The notes below the pieces were generated by a model. The model was not told the DNA's origin and did not search any database. It was given only the letters and a program-made list of their open reading frames with translations. Positions 16,109-23,936 of a DNA stretch of 33,825 nt are shown here, one piece after another (the first letter of the stretch is position 1; every line of letters begins with the position of its first letter). The stretch comes from an uncultured Merdimonas sp. Its GTDB lineage: Bacteria; Bacillota; Clostridia; Lachnospirales; Lachnospiraceae. The position numbers and the translations under genes were made by a program. Location of the stretch: assembly GCA_944375725.1 (NCBI GenBank), contig CALWAZ010000078.1, positions 1 to 33,825 on the forward strand, in the 5' to 3' direction.

Positions 16109-17290
16109 ATGTTTCACGCATTTTTGATAAAGTATGGAGAAATCGGAATCAAGGGCAAGAACCGGTACTTGTTTGAGGACGCGCTGGTAGCCCAGATCCG
16201 CCACGCGTTAAAGCCTGTGGAAGGAGAATTCCGTGTGACCAAGGAACAGGGCCGCATCTATGCCCAGGCTCAGGGGGATTTTGATTTTGATGAGGCGGTG
16301 GACGCCCTCCGCCGCGTGTTCGGTATCGTGGGAATCTGCCCGGTCGTGATCCTGGAGGATCAGGGCTTTGAGAAGCTGGGAGAGGATGTGGTCTCCTATC
16401 TGAAAGAGCAGTACGGAGAGGACTGCGCTAAGACCTTCAAGGTGCACGCAAAGCGCGCCCGCAAGACCTATCCCATGGCTTCCATGGAGATGAACGCGGA
16501 GCTGGGAGGCCGGATTCTGGATGCCTTTCCGAAGATGCGGGTAGACGTGCACAAGCCGGAGCTGATGCTTCATGTGGAGGTACGGGAAAAGATTTATCTG
16601 TATTCCGATGTGATTCCCGGACCTGGCGGCATGCCGGGGGGAACCAATGGAAAATCCATGCTGCTGCTTTCCGGCGGCATCGACAGCCCGGTGGCGGGCT
16701 ATATGGTGGCCAAGCGGGGCGTCAAGATCGACGCGGTCTATTTCCACGCGCCGCCCTATACCAGCGAGCGGGCCAAGCAGAAGGTGGTGGATCTGGCAGA
16801 GAAGATTTCCCGTTTTACAGGTCCCATTTATCTGTATGTAGTGAATTTTACGGATATTCAGCTTTACATTTATGAGAAGTGTCCCCATGATGAACTGACA
16901 ATTATCATGCGCCGCTATATGATGCGGATCGCGGAGCGGATTGCGGAGAAGACGGGCTGTCTCGGCCTGATTACCGGTGAGAGTATCGGCCAGGTGGCCA
17001 GTCAGACGGTTCCCAGCCTGGCGGCCACCAATGAGGTCTGCACCATGCCGGTATTTCGTCCTCTGATTGCCTTTGACAAGGAGGATATTGTCACGATCTC
17101 CAAGCAGATCGATACCTATGAGACCTCTATTCAGCCCTTTGAGGACTGCTGTACCATATTTGTGGCGAAGCATCCGGTGACGAAGCCCAACGTGAACGTC
17201 ATCCGCCGCTCTGAGCAGAAGCTGGCGGAGAAAATTGATGAGATGGTAGACAAGGCCATCGAAACCGCGGAGCTGATTGTGGTGGGCTGA
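16109..17290 (+). CDS. thiI: tRNA 4-thiouridine synthase
   Basis: Adenylates and thiolates U8 of tRNA and may serve thiazole synthesis. The 393 residues form the short version, without the C-terminal rhodanese domain of the E. coli enzyme. An N-terminal ferredoxin-like/THUMP region (about 1-165) is followed by the PP-loop LLLSGGIDSPVAGYM, with SGGIDS at 188-193. TGESIGQVASQT and the PLIAFDKEDIV segment are typical of ThiI. Without a rhodanese domain sulfur must come directly from a desulfurase, consistent with the gene just upstream. Start follows GAAAGGGGAAAGAG. It is the last gene of the prmA operon. Confidence 0.96.
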   Translation: MFHAFLIKYGEIGIKGKNRYLFEDALVAQIRHALKPVEGEFRVTKEQGRIYAQAQGDFDFDEAVDALRRVFGIVGICPVVILEDQGFEKLGEDVVSYLKEQYGEDCAKTFKVHAKRARKTYPMASMEMNAELGGRILDAFPKMRVDVHKPELMLHVEVREKIYLYSDVIPGPGGMPGGTNGKSMLLLSGGIDSPVAGYMVAKRGVKIDAVYFHAPPYTSERAKQKVVDLAEKISRFTGPIYLYVVNFTDIQLYIYEKCPHDELTIIMRRYMMRIAERIAEKTGCLGLITGESIGQVASQTVPSLAATNEVCTMPVFRPLIAFDKEDIVTISKQIDTYETSIQPFEDCCTIFVAKHPVTKPNVNVIRRSEQKLAEKIDEMVDKAIETAELIVVG

Positions 17291-17307
17291 TGCCTGCTTT
17301 ACGGGAT

Positions 17308-17325
17308 TGTCTGCCCTGGCGGACA
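17308..17325 (+). terminator. Possible hairpin at the end of the thiI operon
   Basis: TGTCTGCC (17308-17315) can pair with GGCGGACA (17318-17325), one G-U pair; the innermost pair must open to give a 4-nt loop. Only a weak GGTTTTG tract follows 6 bases later, so this is a poor terminator. The A/T-rich stretch after it (17341-17434) shows only a weak promoter candidate (TTCTTC, 17 bp, TATAAG at 17406-17411). Confidence 0.35.
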
Positions 17326-17434
17326 TCTGCGGTTTTGCCAAATAAAAAAATTTAAAAAAATCTGCGAAAACCTTAACAAAAATTCTTCTTCATACGTCTA
17401 ACAGATATAAGACAAAGAAAAAGGAGAAAAATTT

Positions 17435-18172
17435 ATGAAAAAGAACATGGTATTAATGCTGATTGCAGCGGCGGGACTTGCGGTTTTTGCAGGATGCGCG
17501 GGAGGAGCAGCGGGCAGCCCGTCCGGTGTGGAGACGGCTGAAAGCGCTGAACAGAGCAGCGCGGAGATGGATACAGAGGCAGCAGACGCAGGATACGCGG
17601 AGGACGCAGAAGGCGCGGAAGCCCCGGCAGACACGCAGGAGGGCAGCGGAGCGGCTTCCTTTGCCTGGCTTCCCGCCGGAGTGGAGCAGCAGAAAGCGGA
17701 GACAGAGCCCAACGAAGAACTTCAGCAGCTGATAGCGGAATATTACGAAATTCCTGATTATGAGCTGGCGGATACCAGATACTATTATAATTATGTGGAT
17801 CTGGACAGCGACGGGGAAAATGAAATTTTTGCTGTCGTAGTGGGAAGCTATACCAGTGGAACCGGCGGATCTTCCGCGCTCTGGTGCACCGGACAGGATG
17901 GAGCTCTTACGGTAAAACAGGCATTTACGCTGGTAAATATGCCGGTGATTGTGGCAGATAATGAGGAAGGCGGACCAAAGGATCTGATTCTGGAGCGTTC
18001 CGGCGGAGGCGCAGAGACAGAATATGTGAAGCTTACCTGCACAGACGGCGAGTATACAAATGTTTCAGACGCGGAGACCGTCACTGATCTGGAGAGTGTG
18101 CAGGGGGTAGCGATTCTCTGCAATGATCTGGCGGATGATATGCAGACAGGAAATTACCTGACTCTGGAATAG
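17435..18172 (+). CDS. Secreted lipoprotein of unknown function
   Basis: Protein of 245 residues with a lipoprotein signal peptide: KK at residues 2-3, a hydrophobic core at 5-18, and the lipobox FAGC with lipidation at Cys21. A linker rich in Ala, Glu, Gly and Asp (about 22-75) would hold the C-terminal domain away from the membrane. The folded part (about 88-245) contains DLDSDGENE at 122-130, a calcium-loop-like motif seen in EF-hand and FG-GAP/VCBS-type proteins, followed by IFAVVVGSY. Start ATG follows AAAGGAG. No characterised family was recognised. It stands alone between the thiI operon and a strong terminator. Confidence 0.8.
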   Translation: MKKNMVLMLIAAAGLAVFAGCAGGAAGSPSGVETAESAEQSSAEMDTEAADAGYAEDAEGAEAPADTQEGSGAASFAWLPAGVEQQKAETEPNEELQQLIAEYYEIPDYELADTRYYYNYVDLDSDGENEIFAVVVGSYTSGTGGSSALWCTGQDGALTVKQAFTLVNMPVIVADNEEGGPKDLILERSGGGAETEYVKLTCTDGEYTNVSDAETVTDLESVQGVAILCNDLADDMQTGNYLTLE

Positions 18173-18187
18173 GACAGAGGAGGCAGA

Positions 18188-18231
18188 GGAGACAGACCAA
18201 TGGAGAAATCCCACGGGTCTGTCTCCTTTTT
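18188..18231 (+). terminator. Intrinsic terminator after the lipoprotein gene
   Basis: Perfect 11-bp stem, GGAGACAGACC (18188-18198) with GGTCTGTCTCC (18216-18226), 17-nt loop, followed by five Ts. Confidence 0.9.
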
Positions 18232-18324
18232 GGCTGTCATGGGTTCAGTCCCGTCTTATCCTTTCTCTTTTTGTGTGTCTGCTGTTCTCAGGCGCTTCTT
18301 ATCAGAAAAGGGCAGGCAGCATGG

Positions 18325-18353
18325 TTGCCCTGTCCGGCTGTCTGTGATAAAAT
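18325..18353 (+). promoter_or_regulatory. Promoter for the acetyltransferase gene
   Basis: TTGCCC (18325-18330), 17 bp, TAAAAT (18348-18353). A perfect 13-bp dyad, GCTGTC-T-GACAGC (18390-18402), lies between the predicted transcript start and the gene and could be an operator. The preceding 18232-18324 stretch shows nothing I can name. Confidence 0.65.
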
Positions 18354-18427
18354 AGAAAAATCCTGAAAGTCCGGAGGCGGATTCGGACAGCTGTCTGACA
18401 GCGGGCACAGAGAAAGAGGAATGACAG

Positions 18428-18958
18428 ATGCAGATACGGATACGAAAATACAGAACAGAGGACTGTCCCTGTCTGGCGCAGCTCTTTTACGATACGATTC
18501 ATACTGTAAATGCCGGCGATTATACGCAGGAACAGCTGGAGGCATGGGCGCCCGGACTGCCGGATATAGAGCAGTGGAACCTTTCTTTTTTGAAGCATGA
18601 GACCTTTGTGGCAGAGACAGATGGGGGGATCGCAGGTTTTGGGGATATCGATGAAACCGGCTATCTGGACCGCCTGTATGTTCACAAAGACTGGCAGCGG
18701 CGTGGAATCGCGTCTGCGCTGTGCGATACTCTTGAGCAGGCGGTATCCGCGGAAAAAATCTATACGCATGCTTCTATCACGGCCCGGCCCTTTTTCCTGT
18801 CCAGAGGCTACTGTGTGCGGAAAGAACAGCAGGTAGAGAGAAGGGGAATCCTGCTTACCAATTTTGTTATGGAGCTGGTGCGGCCCGAAAAAGCCGGGAC
18901 AGATAAAAGAATGGGAGAAAATCGGACGAACCCGGGACAGCAGACATCGGAAGCATAA
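18428..18958 (+). CDS. GNAT-family N-acetyltransferase
   Basis: Acetyl-CoA-dependent acyltransferase of 176 residues. The N-terminal IRKYRTEDCPCLAQLFYDT and the acetyl-CoA pyrophosphate loop QRRGIA (90-95, the R/Q-x-x-G-x-A motif) place it in the GNAT fold; FFLSRGY near residue 120 is motif B-like. The pattern, with DIDETGYLDRLYVHKDWQ before the loop, resembles YafP-type members. The final 25 or so residues are polar and probably disordered. The substrate (antibiotic, peptide or small amine) cannot be told from sequence. It has its own promoter and terminator. Confidence 0.87.
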   Translation: MQIRIRKYRTEDCPCLAQLFYDTIHTVNAGDYTQEQLEAWAPGLPDIEQWNLSFLKHETFVAETDGGIAGFGDIDETGYLDRLYVHKDWQRRGIASALCDTLEQAVSAEKIYTHASITARPFFLSRGYCVRKEQQVERRGILLTNFVMELVRPEKAGTDKRMGENRTNPGQQTSEA

Positions 18959-18990
18959 AAAATCTGTCCGGCGTACCGGACAGATTTTCA
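18957..18990. terminator. Bidirectional terminator between convergent genes
   Basis: Perfect 13-bp stem, AAAATCTGTCCGG (18959-18971) with CCGGACAGATTTT (18976-18988), loop CGTA. The A-run before the stem (18957-18962) gives a U-tract on the minus strand, and TTTT serves the plus strand. It lies between the acetyltransferase (+) and the HPr-like gene (-). Confidence 0.92.
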
Positions 18991-19003
18991 ATAGACAAAT
19001 GAG

Positions 19004-19240
19004 TTATTGCTCGATCATATAGGGCTTCAGGGCCTCGAGAATGGTATCCATCTCTTCGCTGGCATGGATATTCAGGTCAATGGGCTTGGACAGATCCAGA
19101 CTGAAAATGCCCATGATGGACTTGGCGTCGATCACGTACCGTCCGGAGACCAGATCGAAATCTACATCAAACCTTGTAATCACATTTACAAAGGACTTTA
19201 CCTTTTCAATGGAATTCAGGCATATTTTGACTGTTTTCAT
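19004..19240 (-). CDS. HPr/Crh-like protein lacking the phosphorylatable histidine
   Basis: Small cytoplasmic protein of 78 residues resembling PTS phosphocarrier HPr. The regulatory site region AKSIMGIFSLDL (39-50) matches the KSIMG box around Ser46 of HPr, with Ser41 here, and RFDVDFDL fits the preceding strand. The active-site histidine motif (G-x-H-A-R-P) is absent: aligning back from the serine puts Ser10 at the His15 position. The protein therefore cannot relay phosphate in sugar transport but might bind a partner such as CcpA when phosphorylated on serine, as Crh does in Bacillus; that role is inferred. An AGGAGGG site precedes the ATG. It is the only minus-strand gene here, divergent from mtaB. 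Confidence 0.8.
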   Translation of the reverse strand: MKTVKICLNSIEKVKSFVNVITRFDVDFDLVSGRYVIDAKSIMGIFSLDLSKPIDLNIHASEEMDTILEALKPYMIEQ

Positions 19241-19283
19241 ATTGCATAACCCTCCTAAAAAGTAAACTGTTAAGTTTATTTAG

Positions 19284-19312
19284 ATCTTAATACCGGGGTA
19301 GGTAAAAGTCAA
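19284..19312 (-). promoter_or_regulatory. Promoter for the HPr/Crh-like gene
   Basis: On the minus strand, TTGACT (19307-19312), 17 bp, TAAGAT (19284-19289). A dyad, TAAACT-GTTA-AGTTTA (19263-19278), lies at the predicted transcript start, so it could be an operator or a 5' hairpin in the message. Confidence 0.8.
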
Positions 19313-19346
19313 TCCTAAAAATCCAAAATCTGAAAGGAAATCGGCG

Positions 19347-20648
19347 ATGAAAAAAGCAGCTTTACATAACCTTGGATGCAAGGTAAACGCATATGAAACA
19401 GAGGCCATGCAGCAGATGCTGGAAGAGGCCGGATACGAGATCGTGCCCTTTGAGGAAAAGGCAGATGTCTATATTGTGAATACCTGTACGGTTACCAACA
19501 TAGCAGACCGCAAATCCCGGCAGATGCTGCACAGGGCAAAAAAACAGAATCCGGAAGCGCTGGTAGTGGCCGCAGGCTGTTATGTCCAGGCCGCTGAAGC
19601 CGAACTGAAGGAGGACGGCGCTGTGGATCTGCTGATTGGAAACAACAGAAAAAAAGATCTGATTGCTATCCTGAATGCCTATGAGGCAGGGGTGAGGGAG
19701 GATACCGTCATTGACATCAATCATACCAGGGAATATGAAGCGCTGTCTGTGACGCAGACCGGAGAGCATACCAGGGCTTATGTGAAGGTGCAGGATGGAT
19801 GCAACCAGTTCTGCAGCTATTGCATTATTCCCTATGCCAGAGGCAGGGTCCGCAGCCGCGGGGCCGCGGAAGTCTGTGAGGAGATCCGGGCTCTGGCCCG
19901 GGCAGGCTATCAGGAGGTGGTTCTTACAGGCATTCACTTAAGCTCTTACGGCCTCGACCTGGAAGGGGAGAATCTGCTCTCCCTGATTCGCGCGGTCCAT
20001 GGGATAGATGGGATCCGGCGGATCCGCCTGGGCTCTCTGGAACCGAGAATTGTCACGGAAGAATTTGCCGCGGAGCTTGCGTCCATGGAAAAATTCTGTC
20101 CGCATTTCCATCTGTCGCTTCAGAGCGGCTGTGACGCCACGCTCCGGAGAATGAACCGCCGTTATACTGCGGAGGAATATGCGCAGACCTGTGAGCTTCT
20201 GCGCCGGACCTTTGACCGGCCCGCGCTGACCACAGATGTGATCGTAGGATTCCCGGGAGAGACACAGGAAGAATTTGAGGAAACCCTGGCGTTTTTGAAA
20301 AAAATTCAGCTTTTTGAGACACATATTTTTAAATATTCCCGGCGCAGAGGGACCAGGGCGGCTGTGATGGAAAATCAGGTGCCGGAGCCGGTGAAAACAG
20401 AACGAAGCCAGATATTGCTGGAGCTGGACCGGGAAAATTCAAAAAATTATATTCTGGGCCAGAAGGGACGGGACGTGGAAATCCTGATTGAGGAAAAGCT
20501 GACGTTAAATGGCGTGGAGTATCAGGTGGGCCATACGAAAGAGTATATCCGCGCGGCTGTGTCCGCGGATCAGGATCTGACAAACAGGATTGTTTCGGCC
20601 CGGATTGAAAAAATGCTGGAAGACAGGCTCTGCCTGGCGCGGCTGTAG
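19347..20648 (+). CDS. mtaB: tRNA (N6-threonylcarbamoyladenosine-37 C2) methylthiotransferase
   Basis: Radical SAM enzyme that converts t6A37 to ms2t6A37 in tRNAs reading ANN codons. The 433-residue protein has the three-part methylthiotransferase layout. The N-terminal MTTase domain begins LGCKVNAYETEAM and has VNTCTVT and AAGCYVQ, supplying three cysteines for the auxiliary cluster. The radical SAM domain holds Cys152-x3-Cys156-x2-Cys159. A C-terminal TRAM domain (about 370-433) follows. LGCKVN without the MiaB-type start places it with MtaB (YqeV) rather than MiaB or RimO. Start ATG follows GAAAGGAAA. Confidence 0.95.
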   Translation: MKKAALHNLGCKVNAYETEAMQQMLEEAGYEIVPFEEKADVYIVNTCTVTNIADRKSRQMLHRAKKQNPEALVVAAGCYVQAAEAELKEDGAVDLLIGNNRKKDLIAILNAYEAGVREDTVIDINHTREYEALSVTQTGEHTRAYVKVQDGCNQFCSYCIIPYARGRVRSRGAAEVCEEIRALARAGYQEVVLTGIHLSSYGLDLEGENLLSLIRAVHGIDGIRRIRLGSLEPRIVTEEFAAELASMEKFCPHFHLSLQSGCDATLRRMNRRYTAEEYAQTCELLRRTFDRPALTTDVIVGFPGETQEEFEETLAFLKKIQLFETHIFKYSRRRGTRAAVMENQVPEPVKTERSQILLELDRENSKNYILGQKGRDVEILIEEKLTLNGVEYQVGHTKEYIRAAVSADQDLTNRIVSARIEKMLEDRLCLARL

Positions 20649-20688
20649 CAGCCCCCGCCGTGAAACTTCCCTGGTGGGGAAATTTGGC

Positions 20689-20717
20689 TTGTATTTTCAG
20701 AAATTTTAGAGTACAAT
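20689..20717 (+). promoter_or_regulatory. Promoter for the ireB-ruvX operon
   Basis: TTGTAT (20689-20694), 17 bp, TACAAT (20712-20717), about 33 bp before ireB. Upstream, CCCCGCC and GGTGGGG form a 7-bp stem at the end of mtaB but without a T-tract. Confidence 0.65.
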
Positions 20718-20749
20718 AGTGTGGTAGTGGTGTTCAGGAGCGTGAAAAT

Positions 20750-21007
20750 ATGAGCAGAATAGATAGCACACAGAACTTCAAAGTGGTGTCTGAGTCTGAA
20801 AACCGCGTGGGTGATATTCTCATGCAGGTATATCAGGCCATGACAGAAAAGGGTTATAATCCGGTGAATCAGATCGTGGGGTATATCATGTCCGGAGATC
20901 CGACCTATATCACCAGCCATAATAACGCCCGCAGCCTGATCATGAAGGTGGAGCGTGATGAACTGGTGGAAGAGCTTCTGAAGGTGTATATTTCCGTGAA
21001 GCTCTGA
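20750..21007 (+). CDS. ireB: IreB family regulatory phosphoprotein (UPF0297)
   Basis: Small cytoplasmic protein of 85 residues, the family's usual length. In Enterococcus the homologue is a substrate of the PASTA kinase IreK and lowers cephalosporin resistance; phosphorylation is on N-terminal threonines, and Thr7 is present here. Family-typical segments are [18 protein letters not shown] (21-38) and [19 protein letters not shown] (40-58). It heads the ireB-ruvX-DUF1292 cluster that is widely conserved in Firmicutes. alaS, which often precedes it, is not here; mtaB occupies that place. Confidence 0.93.
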   Translation: MSRIDSTQNFKVVSESENRVGDILMQVYQAMTEKGYNPVNQIVGYIMSGDPTYITSHNNARSLIMKVERDELVEELLKVYISVKL

Positions 21008-21046
21008 CAGAATAAAGAAGAGAAAGGTTTTAAGAGTCGGGAACGG

Positions 21047-21499
21047 ATGATGAGAATTCTTGGTCTGGATTACGGTTCCAGAACCGTGGGCGTGGCGGTC
21101 AGCGATCCCCTGGGGATCACAGCGCAGCCCCTGGAGATTGTCCGGAGAAAATCAGAAAACAAGCTGCGGCAGACCCTTGCGCGCATCGAAGAGCTGGCAA
21201 AGGAATACCAGGCGGAGATGTTTGTGCTGGGACTGCCCAAGAATATGAATAATACGCTGGGAGAGCGGGCGGATAAGTCTCTGGAGTTCAAAGACATGCT
21301 GGAGCGGCGGACCGGTCTTCCCGTAGTGATGTGGGATGAGAGGCTGACTACCGTGGCGGCAAACCGCGCCATGATGGAGGGCGGAGTGCGCCGTGAAAAC
21401 AGAGGGCAGTATGTGGATGCTCTTGCGGCCGCGCTGATTCTGCAGGGATATCTGGACAGTCTCGGCACAAAAGAGACGGCGGCACAGAATGAGGAATAA
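21047..21499 (+). CDS. ruvX: RuvX/YqgF family nuclease (putative pre-16S rRNA processing)
   Basis: RNase H-fold protein of 150 residues (149 if the second ATG at 21050 is used). Relatives mature the 5' end of 16S rRNA and have been studied as Holliday junction resolvases. Conserved acidic residues are visible: Asp8 in [11 protein letters not shown], Glu98 in WDERLTT, and Asp124 in [26 protein letters not shown] (61-75) is a family hallmark. It sits 39 bp after ireB and 2 bp before the DUF1292 gene, the standard order. Confidence 0.94.
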   Translation: MMRILGLDYGSRTVGVAVSDPLGITAQPLEIVRRKSENKLRQTLARIEELAKEYQAEMFVLGLPKNMNNTLGERADKSLEFKDMLERRTGLPVVMWDERLTTVAANRAMMEGGVRRENRGQYVDALAAALILQGYLDSLGTKETAAQNEE

Positions 21500-21501
21500 A
21501 A

Positions 21502-21765
21502 ATGGAAAAAATTTCGTTTACCCTGAATGAGACTGGAGAAGAGGTCTTATTTTATGTATTGGAAGAGACACGTCTGAACGGCACAGATTATATTCTGGTG
21601 ACAGATTCCCAGGATGGCGACGGAGAAGCACTTATTTTAAAGGATTTATCTTCAGATGGGGACAGTGAGGCTCTCTATGAGATCGTGGACGACGATCGGG
21701 AGCTTCAGAGTGTGATGGAGATTTTTGAGCAGCTGCTGGAGGACGTGGATATTACCCTGGATTGA
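21502..21765 (+). CDS. yrzB: DUF1292 / UPF0473 family protein
   Basis: Acidic 87-residue cytoplasmic protein with no known biochemical function. It is identified by the FTLNETGEEVLFYVLEETRL start, the YILVTDSQDGDGEALILKD core, and by position: this family almost always follows ireB and ruvX. The high Asp/Glu content and short length are normal. Its stop codon overlaps or adjoins the start region of the Fur-family gene. Confidence 0.92.
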   Translation: MEKISFTLNETGEEVLFYVLEETRLNGTDYILVTDSQDGDGEALILKDLSSDGDSEALYEIVDDDRELQSVMEIFEQLLEDVDITLD

Positions 21766-21785
21766 AAGGAACGCAGGAGATATCA

Positions 21786-22265
21786 TTGAAGGTTGACAGA
21801 GAAAGTTTTAAAAAGCTGCTGAAGGAAAAAGGCTTGAAAATGACCAGACAGCGTCTGGTTGTGCTGGAGGTGCTGGCGGAGAACCCGGAACAGCATCTGA
21901 CGGCGGAGGAAATTTACGACAGAATAAAAGCAGCAAATCCGGACATTGGATTGGCTACTGTTTATAGAACGGTCCAGCTTCTGCTAGAGCTGGAACTGAT
22001 TGACCGGATCAATCTGGATGACGGCTTTGTACGCTACGAGATTGGAGATATGGGCGGAAAGCATCATCACCACCGGCATCATCATCTGATCTGTCTGAAA
22101 TGCGGAAAGGTGTCCGCGTTTCAGGAGGATATGCTGGAAGCGCTGGAATCGGGGGTTAAAGAAGCGCTTGGTTTCCAGGTGACCGATCATGAGGTGAAAC
22201 TCTACGGATACTGCAGAGACTGTTCGGAAAAAGAAAAAAAACAGAATCAGGAGGAGAAAATTTGA
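21786..22265 (+). CDS. Fur-family metal- or peroxide-responsive repressor
   Basis: Dimeric metalloregulator of 159 residues. The TTG at 21786 is preferred because AGGAG (21775-21779) lies 6 bases upstream and it gives a normal N terminus, MKVDRESFKKLLKEKGLKMT; a TTG at 21762 would overlap the DUF1292 stop. The winged helix is at about residues 15-85 (LTAEEIYDRIK, GLATVYRTVQLL). The metal region is unusually histidine-rich, HHHHRHHH at 93-100. Structural zinc would be held by Cys103, Cys106, Cys143 and Cys146. Fur, Zur and PerR cannot be separated from sequence alone. It overlaps rnjA by 4 bases (TTGA). Confidence 0.9.
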   Translation: MKVDRESFKKLLKEKGLKMTRQRLVVLEVLAENPEQHLTAEEIYDRIKAANPDIGLATVYRTVQLLLELELIDRINLDDGFVRYEIGDMGGKHHHHRHHHLICLKCGKVSAFQEDMLEALESGVKEALGFQVTDHEVKLYGYCRDCSEKEKKQNQEEKI

Positions 22266-23926
22266 GAAATATCAACAATTCAAAATTGCGGATCATTCCT
22301 CTGGGCGGACTGGAGCAGATCGGTATGAACATTACTGCCTTTGAATTCGAAGACAGTATTGTTGTGGTGGACTGCGGCCTGTCCTTTCCTGAGGATGATA
22401 TGCTGGGCATCGATCTTGTTATTCCGGACATCACCTATCTGAAGGATAATATTGAAAAGGTGAAGGGCTTTGTGATTACCCATGGACATGAGGATCATAT
22501 CGGCGCGCTTCCCTATGTGCTGAAAGAAATCAACGTGCCCATTTACGCTACAAAGCTGACCATTGGCCTGATTGAGAACAAGCTGAGGGAGCATGATCTT
22601 CTGAACCGGGTCAAGAGAAAGGTGATTCAGCACGGGCAGTCCATCAACCTGGGCGCGTTCCGTATCGAGTTCATTAAGACGAACCACAGTATTGTGGACG
22701 CGTCAGCTCTGGCGATTTACTGCCCGGCAGGTATCGTGGTGCATACAGGAGACTTTAAGGTGGACTACACGCCGGTATTCGGAGACGCCATCGATCTGCA
22801 GCGCTTCGGTGAGATTGGAAAGAAGGGCGTGCTGGCTCTGATGTGTGACAGCACGAACGCGGAGCGTCCCGGTTTTACCATGTCAGAGCGGACTGTGGGA
22901 AAGGTGTTCGACAATATCATGTCCGAGCACAGAAATTCCCGTATTATCATCGCTACCTTCGCGTCCAATGTGGACCGTGTGCAGCAGATTATCAATTCTG
23001 CGTATAAATACGGCCGGAAGGTTGTGATCGAGGGCCGGAGCATGGTCAATGTGATCACGACGGCTTCTGAGCTGGGGTATCTGACGATTCCGGACAAGAC
23101 GCTGATCGATATTGAGCAGATGAAGAATTATCCGGATGATCAGGTGGTTCTGATTACCACAGGAAGCCAGGGAGAGTCTATGGCGGCTCTTTCAAGAATT
23201 GCGGCCAATATTCATAAGAAGATACAGATCAAACCGGGAGATACGGTGATTTTCAGTTCCAGGGCAATTCCCGGAAATGAAAAGGCAGTGTCCAAGGTCA
23301 TCAATGAGCTTTCCATGAAGGGCGCGGATGTGATTTTCCAGGATGCCCACGTATCAGGCCATGCCTGTCAGGAAGAGATCAAACTGATTTATTCCCTGGT
23401 GCAGCCCAAGTACGCGATTCCTGTCCACGGAGAGTACCGTCATCTGAAAGCGCAGGCGGATCTGGCTCACAGCCTTGGCATTGAAAAGGAAAACATTTTC
23501 ATTCTCTCTTCGGGAGACGTGCTGGAGCTGGGCGCTGACAGCGCGAAAGTCGTCGATCATGTGCATACGGGAGCCATTCTGGTGGATGGCCTCGGTGTGG
23601 GCGATGTGGGAAATATCGTTCTCAGGGATAGACAGCACCTTGCGGAAGATGGTATTATGATAGTGGTCATGACGCTGGAAAAGCACAGCAATCAGCTTCT
23701 GGCCGGGCCGGACATCGTGTCGAGAGGCTTTGTCTATGTGAGAGAATCCGAGGATCTGATGGAAGAGGCCAGAGCCGTTGTGGAAGAGGCGGTGACGGAC
23801 TGTCTGGACCGCGGAGTTTCCGACTGGGGCAAGCTTAAGAATGTGACCCGTGACGCTCTGCGTGAGCTGATCTGGAAGAGGACAAAGCGTGATCCCATGA
23901 TCCTGCCTATTATCATGGAAGTATAG
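22262..23926 (+). CDS. rnjA: Ribonuclease J
   Basis: Metallo-beta-lactamase/beta-CASP nuclease with endo- and 5'-exonuclease activity, central to mRNA decay and rRNA maturation in Firmicutes. The start is TTG at 22262, overlapping the Fur-family stop, with AGGAGGAG upstream; no in-frame ATG gives a complete N terminus. Zinc ligands are His74, His76, Asp78 and His79 in THGHEDHIGALPYVL, the same numbering as Bacillus RNase J1. HTGDFKVDYTP, the beta-CASP region (MCDSTNAERPG) and PVHGEYRHL follow. The 554-residue length includes the C-terminal dimerisation domain. Only one RNase J is visible here; a paralogue may exist elsewhere. Confidence 0.97.
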   Translation: MRNINNSKLRIIPLGGLEQIGMNITAFEFEDSIVVVDCGLSFPEDDMLGIDLVIPDITYLKDNIEKVKGFVITHGHEDHIGALPYVLKEINVPIYATKLTIGLIENKLREHDLLNRVKRKVIQHGQSINLGAFRIEFIKTNHSIVDASALAIYCPAGIVVHTGDFKVDYTPVFGDAIDLQRFGEIGKKGVLALMCDSTNAERPGFTMSERTVGKVFDNIMSEHRNSRIIIATFASNVDRVQQIINSAYKYGRKVVIEGRSMVNVITTASELGYLTIPDKTLIDIEQMKNYPDDQVVLITTGSQGESMAALSRIAANIHKKIQIKPGDTVIFSSRAIPGNEKAVSKVINELSMKGADVIFQDAHVSGHACQEEIKLIYSLVQPKYAIPVHGEYRHLKAQADLAHSLGIEKENIFILSSGDVLELGADSAKVVDHVHTGAILVDGLGVGDVGNIVLRDRQHLAEDGIMIVVMTLEKHSNQLLAGPDIVSRGFVYVRESEDLMEEARAVVEEAVTDCLDRGVSDWGKLKNVTRDALRELIWKRTKRDPMILPIIMEV

Positions 23927-23936
23927 AGGACGGAAG

